Source of the DNA: Euptelea pleiosperma
Taxonomy: Eukaryota; Streptophyta; Magnoliopsida; Ranunculales; Eupteleaceae
DNA: 64,000 nucleotides
Direction of reading: 5' to 3'
Assembly: GCA_035048495.1 (NCBI GenBank)
Contig: CM068543.1
Span: 28,385,751 to 28,449,750 of the forward strand
Below are positions 13,101 through 25,100 of the stretch, piece by piece. How positions within the stretch are numbered: the stretch's first letter is position 1; each line of letters begins with the position of its first letter. Below the pieces are notes generated by a model, which had not been told where the DNA came from, did no database searches, and saw only the letters and a program-made list of their open reading frames with translations. The translations under genes were made by a program, and so were the position numbers.

Positions 13101-16100
13101 TCCTCATCTGATTTAACTAGCAATTAAAAAAATATTGGAGAAAGAAAGCTACTTTACGTACTTCTCCCTTAATATGGATGCTGTTGATAACAATCCGGGC
13201 TGTTCCAAGTAGCTTTGTCAACTTAGCAAGCAACATAATACTCATGTCATCTGTGTCCCACTCAAAACCCATACGCAAGATTCGCTGTCAACACATACAA
13301 AGTGATGATTACTCATCCCGGTAGGAGAAAATTACGGTGAAAATATGTATTATCCAAAGAAAAGAATAAACCACTACCCGAAAAATTTAAAAATTAAAAA
13401 TAAATAAAAAACAAAATAGAGACAATAGAGTAGTCCAAAGTACTAAACCACCCCAGTCATTATATCAAGTTATAAATATGTGGAATTTTGGTAGACAGTG
13501 ACATCCTCATCTAATCATGCAAACAAAGATTTTAATATGTGACAAATTAATGTTTTCATTTCATAGGACCCCAACCTCACTAAACCCTAACACAAATTTC
13601 ATCTAAGTTGTCACACACGGAAATATCAATGTGTTTTTCTTTGCTTAGTGCGTATTGCTCTATATTTCATCTTGTTTGTTTTAAAACCTTTTCTCTCTCT
13701 TTTTGCCATCTCTGTTGTTTTGTTTAGTTTTTATTCAAAAGAATTTTGGATAAATAGATCTCAATGTGCTTAAATTTGCTAAGGTTTACTGAATTTGGTA
13801 CCTTGGTAATTGATAAGAACTTATGTTGTGGCATGTGAGCAGTGAATCATTTGTTTGATTAGACGAAAGACATAACATTACAAAAACTCAACTTTTATTA
13901 ACAAAAAATCTATTTCTACTCTGATACAACCATTATTTGCGATTTTTATAATTGTTCATAAGGAAAATTAGTCACACCCCCCACAAATTTGAAAAGCACC
14001 CCACGTCCCCTCTTTTTTCCTTTTTTTTTTTTTACAAAAATGCCCTACCTTATTACGACACTTTCTTTTCAAAGCACCCCCCTTCAACCATGACAACAAC
14101 TACGAGTTGCAGACCGAGAGCCCTCCTTCAACGCCGATCAGACTCCTCTTCAATCCTACTGTCCCCGGCCTCTCTCTCCTCTTCAACCCTACAGCCCTCG
14201 ACCTCTCTCTCCTCTTAAACCCTACCTCCCTCAATCTCTCTCTCCCTTTCCTTTCTCTCTTCCAATCTCAATCCCTTATAATTTCAAAAGGCAAAAAATC
14301 TCTATTGAAGAAGAAGAAGTGTAATCCCTATCGTCCACTGTTAAAGAATTAAAGGAAGTTGCAAAGAAAAATAGAGACCTCTCGTTTATGATACAAGAAG
14401 AACAAAGCAAAAGAGGAGGAGCTTTAATGGAGGTGAATTTACAAACCAGTCTGCTTGGTTTGCACTAATGGAACAGATCCATATTGTTCGGTTGTTGCAG
14501 ACCTTTGAATTTGTTTTTCAAAATGTGTCCTTGGTCGGTATGTACTTGGTTTACACATATGAGTGTTTGATGTGTTAATGAAATGACCTAAAAGGGACAA
14601 AAATATACCGAGAAAGATAAGAAGGGGGGGTTTCATTGCAGAGCAGGTCGTTAGAGAGGAGGAGATATTGAAAAAGAGAAGAAGGGGGTTTTGTTCGAGA
14701 GGATGTCATTGGATAGGAGGATAAGGAAGAGGCGTTGGAAAGAAGAAGGCGGGCTTCGTTGGGTGCTTGATGGGGAGGGGGGCCTTCCAATATCGTAGAA
14801 AATTTAGGTGGGGTGCTTTCAATAGGTGTGGTGCTTCCACAATTTATGGGGTGCGACTAAAATTTCCCTTTCATTTAAATTAAAAAATAAGTGGCATGAA
14901 TCTATGGCTCAACTAATTGACTCCCTAGTCGAGTTAACTCCTAAATCTACAGAGTCGAATCAAGATGGCAACAATTGGAAACAATAACAAAGTCTGGTTG
15001 GTCACAAAAATTTATGGCAAGAACTAGCAACATACCTTTGGCTAAAAAGTTGTTTTGGGACACACCCTCAACTTGAGAAATTTGATCCGGTCTATTGGGA
15101 TCTTAGTTTCTTAAGAGAGACTACCATGGCATATAAGATGCATTGGCAAAAAATAAATTTCGAAAGTTGGGGAAATAGTAATGGAAATGAGAATTTCAAG
15201 AATATAATCAATGGGGGTGCTTCCATTGACCTCAGTAAAAAGGGTCCTACCACCTGGTCTAAACGTATTCTGCAACCACAGACGCTCGAGAAAAAAATAA
15301 AATTGGGATTTATATTTTCCATCATAACATGAACTGTCATAGTGCTAGAGAAGTTTGATCTTGTGAACTTAAAATATAAATGAAGATTTATATATTTGTT
15401 TGTTAATGTAAAAGTGGTAGCTAGTTACTTTTAGTTTGTATCATCCCTCCCTTCCTAAACATACTAATTGCCTCACAAATAAAGCAATTGTGTAATCTCA
15501 AAAATAGGCAAAATTTCAAAAGCAAACAAGAAACCAAACCTGGTCACCTGAAGTTGACCAACGTGTCCCATGAAGGCCCAAGCTGGGTGGGCATGAACCT
15601 AGTGAGAACTCCTTCAATTCAATTCTTTCCTACCAAAAAAAAAAAAGAAACAGGTTTTCGCAATAAACATGTATTTTATTATTGATCCTCAACACAGAAG
15701 GATAATAGTAGTCAACAATATAAGATATAAAAAACTTACAATAAACCTTGGTTTTCTGTGTTTTAAGCGTTTCTGCACCAACAAAGGTTACTTTAATTAA
15801 AGTGAACAAAATCAAGTGTTACATTAAAGAAAAATATTATAAATGATTATATATATCAAACAAAAATAGGGATTCTGATTCAGCTCTAGCAAGGTAACAG
15901 AGCCTTGTCTCTAATACTATTGACATGATTGGATCATTAAATAAGCATAACTGTCTATGTTAGATAAACAAGAATGTGCAACCATAAATACTATCAAAAC
16001 TGCAGTTCAGGTGAAAAGGAGATTTCATTCACAACAACTTGAGCTTAGTATTTTACTAATATGGGGAAGAATAAAGTAAGAAAGTTTAGCTCCATAGTCA

Positions 16101-19100
16101 TGAACTGGACAACTTTAGCTGAATTCTTTAAGATCAAATTTTGTTTTGGGGGCATTAAACAAAATTCCATTTCAACATCAGTAAGCATTGCCCTACCTAT
16201 GTGAAAATTTTCGTGTAAGAGAATTAACAAAATAGCATTGTAGTTAAAGTTGACATCCTGTTGCCTTTTTTCATCACCAGCTATACATCAATTTTTACCT
16301 AACATTTCTAGAAGTAAATGATTGTTGCTGTTATGACAGTTATAACATCGGGTTAGATATTAATTGTTTGAATACTTTTAATGTTTCCAGCCATGTTACC
16401 CGGACACTTCAAAATGGGCGCAGTGCCTGTGTCCAACACTTTCCAACACTTTTGTAAAATGCTTTACCCAGGTAACATAGGTTTCTCGTTGAATTATGCT
16501 ATGGATGTTGTTGATTAACTTTCTTTCAAAATGGACCTAACACCATTATAATAGAAAACCGATGTTTAAAATAAGGAAAACTAGAAAAGAAAAAAAGAAA
16601 ATTATAAAAAACGTAAAGAATAAATTGCTCTAACAGCCATTACATCGTTATTTTTAGAAATGTTGATGGTTCATTCATAAAAAGCATTATAATGTGGCGA
16701 AGGAGTATCTACAGCTGGGTGTAGAAGCCATCATAAAAGAAAAGAGTCAAGTGGGACCCTGTTGAAGGATGTCTTTGTTATTAGCTATTGTTTGGTGTCT
16801 CTATGTACTTATTTTCTCACTTATGTAAGGGCCCACACTTATTAATATAATAAGATTTATTGGGGTGTGTGTAGGGTTAACACACATAACCCATCTTCTC
16901 CATCTTCTCTCTTCTCTTTCCTCTACGTGCAGAACTGAAGAACTTCTACTTGGTATCAGAGCAAATCGTTATTGGATCCATATCCGGACTTACGTACGAG
17001 ATCGTGGGAGGCTTGGAGAAACCCTAGAGGTGTCGTCACTGCGTGCAGCCTCGCTGACGTCATCCAGCCGTACGGACAAGGTAGAGATGATGGACTAAAA
17101 CTCTCCTCTCTACTAGATCTCGATTTTTGGTGATTTTTTGGAGCCTTCTTCGATGTGTTTTTGCTAATTTTCAAAAAAAATCGCAAAAATCATTTTTTTC
17201 TTCTCGGTGCTTTGTGGAACCATACGGCGACTATTGGGGGGGGTTGTTGCTTCGTTTTGGTCCCCTATTATCCTATCTACACATCCATAGGTGGATCTCT
17301 CAAATCCATGGAGGATTGAAGTGTGTGGGTCGATTTCTCTCCCTCTATACTACCGCCGGCGACTTTTTTGGGGTCAAGAGTGCTGTCCACGCACTCCCCT
17401 TCTCTATGCATACTCACCATACGTTTTCTACAAATGTTTTGACTCCTTTTGGCTGCGATTTGGGTGCTCTATGGCGTACCCCTTGCTCCGTGGTTGCTTA
17501 ACAGGTGCGATTTACATCGAGGGACTCGTTCTCTCTTCTATATACCTTCAGATCTGTTCTTGAGGGTTTTTTCTTGATTTCTTTGTGGATTGTTACTCTT
17601 TGTGGTACTCTTATTTGTTTTTTTTGGAGTGGGGATGTCGACTTTGAATGAGTCTAAGGCATCCGATGTGTCTTCCGGCTCCACCGGGACTACCGTTTCA
17701 GTCCTAGTGTCGTTTGAGAATCCGAGTTTGCAGATCACCACCACCAAGTTGGCTGGAAAAAATTACTTGGAGTGGTCTAGGGCTGCTAAGATGTTTATTG
17801 GTGGTCGAGGGAAACAAGGGTACATCACTAGTCGATTACCAGCACCTGCTGAGACAGATCCTAAGTTTGAACAATGGGAGACAGGTAATTTAGCGGTTAT
17901 CTCATGGCTTCTTAACTCTATGGAGTCCTACATTAGCAGAGGATTCATGTTTTTTTCCACGGTCAACGAGATCTGGGATGCAGCAACCCAGACTTATTCG
18001 CAACAGCAGAATGTTGCCCGTGTGTATCAGTTGCGCCAGAGTATTGCCTCCCTCCGTCAAGTTGATTTACCCTTGGCTGATTATTTTGCAAAGTTCCGTG
18101 GTATGTGGGAAGAATTGGACTTTATCAGGTCTTTATGCCTAAGTGCCCAGAGGATGGCTCGCAATATCGAAAGTTGGTTGAACAAAACCGGAGTTATGAG
18201 TTTCTTGCCGGCTTGAATGCTGATTTTGAGTCAGCCCGTGTCCAGTTGCTTAGTAAAGACACATTGTCATCCCTCAATCAGGTATATGCATATGTTCAGA
18301 GTGATGACAGCCGCAGAGAGGTCATGTCTCCTTCTCCCGGCCATGAAAAGTCCGCCTTGGCTGCCTTCCCGTCTACTTCCAAAGACCCTAAGTCTAAAAC
18401 CTCGGTCGCCACCAGTGGCCCCAAGGGGGGTCCTCCACCTACTTGTGCTCATTGTGGCAAGAAAGGCCACACCAGGGATCGCTGTTAGAGCTTACATGTG
18501 TGTGAGGGGTGTGGTCGTAAAGGCCACAGCAAGGATCGGTGCTACCAAATTCATGGCCGACCACCACAGCAGCTCGGGACTCCCACTACTGCTTACAGTG
18601 CGACTGTGGATTCTACACCAGGGTCGCCACCCACCTCTACTGCTGCTCCTCAGCCTTCTGCTACGTCTCCAGCGCCCTTCTCTAGAGATGAGATAGAGAA
18701 CTTGCGTCGCTTTATGGCCTAACTGGATGGTCCCACTGCCACTTCTACGTTCGCCAATCAGGTATCATCAGCTCTGCCAACTTTGTCTCTGCTTCCGCTT
18801 CTACTACTAGTACACCCTGGATCATTGATTCGGGGGCCTCAGAGCATATGACCGGTATGTCATCTTCTTTTTCCTCATATTCTGCGTGTTCTGGTGCGGA
18901 TAAAGTCCGTATTGCCGATGGCACCCTTTCTTCTGTCTCGGGGAAAGGGCATGTCACTCTCTCTTCTGGCCTATCTTTACCTTCAGTACTTCATGTTCCC
19001 AAATTTGCCACTAACTTGTTATCTGTCAGTTCTCTTACAAAGAACCTTAACTGCTCTGCAATATTTTTTCCTTCTCACTGTGTGTTTCAGGACTTGGCCA

Positions 19101-22100
19101 CGAGGAGGACGATTGGCACTGGACGTGAAGTGGGTGGTCTCTATCTCTTGGATGCGACTCCTACAGCCTCTGCAGCCCTTCAGTCTAGTATTCTTAGCAA
19201 TAGTGTCAATAAAGAGCATCTTATGTCTTGGCATGCTCGTTTAGGTCATGTGTCCTTTCCTTATTTACGGGTGTTATTCCCTGAGTTGTTTAAGTCAGTG
19301 TCCAGGTCTGATCTTCATTGTGAGATTTGTGCGCTGTCCAAACATTGTCGGACTACTTTTCCCCCTATTGGTAATAAAAGTTTATCTATTTTTGACATTG
19401 TTCATACTGATGTTTGGGGGCCATCCCCTGTTACTTCTTTCTTTGGCTATCGATATTTTGTTTCTTTTGTGGATGATTTTTCCCGCTGCACATGGATATT
19501 TGTCATGAAATCAAAAGATGAAGTTTACTCTATCTTCAAACAGTTTCACAAAATGGTTCTTACTCAGTTTAGGACATGCATTAAAATTCTCCGATCTGAT
19601 CAAGGGGGGAGTACATGTACGGGGGTCTGCAGTCGTACTTGGCTGAACATGGCATTGAACATCAAAATTCTTGTGCCTTCACTCCACAACAGAATGGCGT
19701 TGCTGAACGCAAAAATAGACACCTGTTGGAAGTGGCTCGTGCACTTCTGCTATGGCACTATGTTCCTAAAACCTATTGGTCTGATGCAGTTCTTCTTGCC
19801 GCTTACCTCATCAATCGTATGCCATCTCGGTCTCTCCAGTTCCGTACTCCATACCACTTGCTGCGTCCTATGAGTCCTCCTTTTCGGTTCCCCCGAAGGT
19901 CTTTGGTTGCGTGTGTTATGTCCACATCCTTGGTCCGCATCGCACCAAGCTGGATCCGAAAGCTTTGAAGTGTGTTTTTTTGGGGTACTCCTCGACACAC
20001 AAAGGCTATAAATGTTTCCATCCCCCTCCCGTAAGCGGCTCATCACCATGGATGTCACTTTTTTGGAGTCGGCCTCTTATTTTTCAGGTCTCACTCCTGC
20101 CTTTCCTCAGGGGGAGCTTCTTAGTAGTGAGGAAAGGCATGTCTCATCTGATTCTGTTTCTTTGCCATTGGCTATGGCTGCTCCTGACAGTGGTCCCAGT
20201 CCGACTGTGATTGATACTATTGATAGGGGTACTAGCCAGCAGGGGGAGCTGCAGGTGTACTCAAGGCGTCGACCCGGAACACAGATCACCACTGAACTCC
20301 ATGGCCAACAGTCATCCTCATCGGATCCAGGTAACCTCACTCCTCACTCTGTTCCTCCCTCTTCTTATGATAGTTGCTCTGACCTTCCTATTGCCCTTAG
20401 GAAGAGAAAAAGATCTTGTACCCAACATTCGATTGCTAACTTTGTTTCGTATGATAATCTATCTCCGTCATACAAATCCTTTGTTACCTCGTTGTCCTCG
20501 GTTGCTCTTCCTTCATCTGTTACAGAAGCTCTGAAGCATCCCAAGTGGAAAGAAGCAATGTATGAAGAGATGGATGCGTTGAAAAAAAATAGCACTTGGG
20601 AGTTGGTAGACTTGCCAAGAGGCAAGAAACCCGTTGGATGCAAATGGGTTTAGACTGTGAAATGCAAGCCTGATGGTTCAGTGGATTGGTACAAAGCAAG
20701 ATTGGTGGCGAAAGGTTACTCTCAGACTTATGGGATAGACTACAAGGAGACATTCGCTCTTGTGGCCAAGCTCAACTCTATCAGGGTTATTCTTTCTCTT
20801 GCCACAAACCGGTCTTGGCCACTATTTCAACTCGATGTCAAGAATGCTTTTCTTCATGGGGATTTGAAGGAAAAAGTGTATATGTTGCCCCCTCCTGGCT
20901 TTTAACTTTCTAGGGATAAACAGAAAGTATGCAAGCTTCAGAAAACTTTGTATGGTTTGAAGCAGTCTCCAAGAGCGTGGTTCGAACACTTTAGTGGGGT
21001 AGTCAAGCGAATGGGGTATAGTCAGAGCCAAACTGATCATACTCTGTTCATCAGAGGTGATAAGGAGGATGTGACGATTCTGATTGTATATGTCGATGAA
21101 ATCATTGTTACGGGTAATTGTGCTGCAGAAATTACCCAGTTGAAGGAGTTCTTGGCATTGGAATTTGAAATCAAGGATCTGGGTAAGTTGAAGTACTTTC
21201 TGGGGATAGAATTTGTGAGATCTAGCAAAGGAATCTTCATCTCCCAGAGGAAATATGTGTTGGACCTGCTGCAGGATACTGGTATGCTAGGAGCTCGGCC
21301 TGTTGACACACCTATTGAGGCAAATCATAAACTCGATGGTCAGTCCGAAGAGCCTTTGGAGGATGTGAGTAGCTTCCAGCGATTGGTAGGGAGACTTATA
21401 TACCTGGCACATACTCGCCCTGACATTGCATATGCAGTGAGTGTAGTTAGTCAGTATATGCATTCTCCTCGGACTCCACATTTGGAAGCTGCCTACAGGA
21501 TTTTGAGGTACTTAAAATCTTCCCCAGGTCGTGGCCTACTATTCAGTCATCAGGGCCACATGCGTGTGGAGGGTTTCATAGATGCGGATTGGGCAGGGGC
21601 CCAAGATGATAGGCGATCTACATTAGGGTATTGTACTTTTGTGAGAGGAAATCTGGTTACATGGTGAAGTAAAAAACAACAGGTCGTTGCACGGTCGAGT
21701 GCAGAAGCTGAGTTCCGATCAATGGCCCATGGTGTCTGTGAGTTATTGTGGCTTAAGGTGTTACTTGAAGAACTTGGTTTCCCAGTAGAGGGATTCATGT
21801 CATTATACTACGACAACAAGGCGGCGATAAGTATTGCCCACAACCCAGTTCAAAATGACAGGACCAAACACATCAAGGTGGATCGTCACTTTATTCGTGA
21901 AAAAGTGACATCGGGAGTTATCTGCACTCCTTTCATTCCTACATATGATCAGCTAGCAGACATTCTCACGAAAGGTGTTGCATCGGCTCCGTTTACTAAG
22001 TGCTTGGACAAGTTGGGCATGATTGATATCTATGTCCCAACTTGAGGGGGAGTGTTGAAGGACGTCTCTGTTATTAGCTATTGTTTGGTGTCTCTATGTA

Positions 22101-25100
22101 CTTCTTTTCTCACTTATGTAAGGGCCCACACTTATTAATATAAATAAGATTTATTGGGGTGTGTGTAGGGTTAACACACATAACCCATCTACGTGCAGAA
22201 CTGAAGAACTTCTACTGACCCATCTTGCCTATATAGGAGCTGATGACCAGCCACCTTTCTGGCTTTCTATTTTGGGTCTTTATGCGGTTTTTCTGGGTGT
22301 GATTTACATCTATTTAAATTTGTTAGTAGAAGTTATTCAGTATGTTACGAGCATCTTGAACAGGTTTATTTGACGTGTTAAGATTAGGAAACTTAATGTC
22401 TAAGTTGGATTGGAAGACTGATTATTTATATAAAGGCAGGTGTATGAACATAGTATTGGTTTTTTCTTGGTGTTAGAGAATTTAAGTTCTACTTCTGGCC
22501 AAACAGCCTGTTGAGGATTCTGTTTTATATGTGCTTATGTTTTGAAGATATTCCATGCTGTTCATCATAACCAAGAATTAGTATCTCCTTTCCCAGTGGT
22601 TTTATTAGAGCATTACTTCAACAAATTAGTTGCTGTCCAGAATTCCAGCAACTTGAATTGAAGCATGGGCCTGTTCTACGTCATAATTGTAGTTATTTCC
22701 TCTTAATACAGGCGCTATAAATGCATGATCAAAACTCCAAGAAACAAGAAAAAGTCTAATAGTTAAGGTTGTCATTTATTCATGCTAGCCGTAAACAATG
22801 ATGGCGCATGTTATAGGAGGTTGCAGATAGATTCCGAATAAAGCTGCACAGTTTTGTTGTGTTTATGTTTATGCATTAGAAGGTTGGACAGTACAGTAAA
22901 ACTACACACTTGAAAGTTCAAAGTATTACATCTGCTCAGTACTCAAATTGCAAAAAAATTATCTCTTCCATAATTTCATGATAGTTGAGAGGACAAAAAT
23001 ATCTTCCCTTTTCAAGTGATCATGATCCATGCTTAAATTATTCAGAATTATAATATCCATGCTTAAATTATTCATAAAATTTCTTTTTGTACGAGGACGC
23101 CAATCATTGATGTACTACAAAAAAAATGAATGAATAAATATTAATAACAATAATTTATTATTATTATTATTAAATATATAAATGAAAATTCTTCTATAAT
23201 AAACTGAATGAAGATAAGATAGAGTGGAGATGAATGTAAACTGAATTTATAATTATCTACAGAAGTGAAAGAAATTCATCTAAGGGTTGAATGCACTAAT
23301 ATCAGTGAATAGTGAAAGGAAAGCAAATAGATGGTGAGTTATGCTTGTGGTTAACTCATGGTTCAAAGTATTGTCCCATATTGGAATGTCTCAGCCAAGA
23401 CGTCTCAGTTTCAGGGTTGATATGCATTTGGGGTTTGTCTCAATTTGTCACACCATTGTCTCAGTTTGTCTTGGCTGAGATGTCTTGATTATTCAACTGA
23501 TCAAGATGTAACTCCAGACTGGAACTTTAAACCAAGCTAATACTAGCAATACATCTTTAGTATAAAGCTTAACAATAAAACAGTCATCTATCAAAATAAA
23601 GTACAGGAAGCTCACCTCGACAATTGATGAAAACCTTTTTGAAAGTTTTGGGTTAATAAAATTGGGCCAAACCTCCAACAAAAACTTGTTCACCCATTCA
23701 CACTGCTCCAATGGTGTTATGGGCTGTAAAATTAAGCAAAAGCATAATAATCATATATACATAACTAAAATAAGGTGTAGCATCAATAAATCATCTCCAC
23801 GTGCATAAGATCTATGATTAAGAAAGAAAAAGTACCGAGGTGTTTAGTATGATTTGCTTCAATCTTTTGTTCAAGTCTTCTACAAGAAGCCGACGTTGAA
23901 ACCTCCCATACTGCAAATAAGATTATTGAAAAACTCATGATCTGTGCCATGTAACTTTTTAATTTCCATTATTGCCTTGATCCCCCATTTCGAAAGCTTC
24001 AAAATTTGGAAAAGAGAGATCAAAAGAAAAGAAGATTAACGCCACAACTATTACATTTTAAATACTAAGGATTGCAAAATAAATTAACAAACATAGTTGT
24101 TCCAAGTTATTCTCTACTTTGGGAGTTGGATGTGTCTAGGTATCAATACCATGTTGTATTTGACAACATTACTTGTAATTGTATTGCTAAGATCATGGTT
24201 TAAAAAGGCTTTTTGAGGCTACGCCTTGAGGCTCTAAGAAACAGCCTTGAGGCAGGCTATAACCTCAATGGTCATTTCTAAGGCTTAAGCCTCAGTCCAT
24301 TGAGGTTATAGCCTTGAGGCGCACAGGAGGGTATAGCCTCACTTTTACAGGTTAAAACCCGAAACTGTAACCCCATATTTTTCACTATTTTAATTTTTGC
24401 CACTCCTCTTTCCAAAATACCCTCCCCAATAATCTTTTATGGTAAAAAAGACCTAAAAGGTCTTAATTTTGTTTTCTAAAACCTTTATTTTGTGAGAAAC
24501 CCTAAATTTGAGCTTTCATCCCTAGTTTTCCACACTTGAGAGAAATTCTCATAGAGAGCTCAAATCTCAACGGATTTTGATTCCGTCACTTCCTACGGTT
24601 TTCTTGTGAGGAACCTCACTAAACTCAAGCAAGAAATCAAAGCAATACAGACTTGCTCTACTATTTTCCTACCTCTATCTTGTTAGTTACTTTGTTAGTG
24701 GACTTACCTTATTAACTATTTAGATTTGATTTGGTTATGTGATTCATTTTTTTAAGATCTGATATCAACATCAAGCTTTCAGCTTGAGTGCACAACAATG
24801 TCACTCGTAAGGTAAGAACTATAGCCTCAGTAACTTTTATGCTGATTTAAGTTATTCTTTCACATGGTATGTTGTTTATAATTTTTTTCAAATTGGTTAA
24901 TTTTTTTTTAGAATTTTTCAACCAACTTCTTTTTTTTGAAAATGAGGCTTACGCTTAGCACCACCTCGAGGCTACACCTCGCCTTTTGGAGGCAAACCAC
25001 CTCAGTACCCGAACTAGCCTTTTTAAACCTTGGCTAAGATCCAATGTATTGCTTTTACAATATCAAAAGGCTCATTCAATCAATCGAGTTCATCGATATG

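Larger units (their letters stand above)
16760..22216 (+). mobile_element. complete but defective Ty1/Copia LTR retrotransposon in intron 3
   Basis: It is flanked by a perfect 5-bp duplication GACCC (16755-16759 and 22217-22221). The order is 5' LTR, primer-binding site, gag, protease, integrase, reverse transcriptase, RNase H, polypurine tract, 3' LTR; integrase before reverse transcriptase is the Copia order. It lies antisense to the host NTMC2T3-like gene. The LTRs are short (191 and 164 bp). Their aligned part shows about three substitutions, so the insertion is fairly recent, yet gag-pol has at least five frameshifts and five stops. Confidence 0.95.

Noticed and set aside
14890..15332. 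Open plus-strand stretch with ORF 15126-15332
   Set aside because: Interrupted by stops and unlike any family I know. It lies in an intron opposite to the gene and is probably chance or unidentified repeat.
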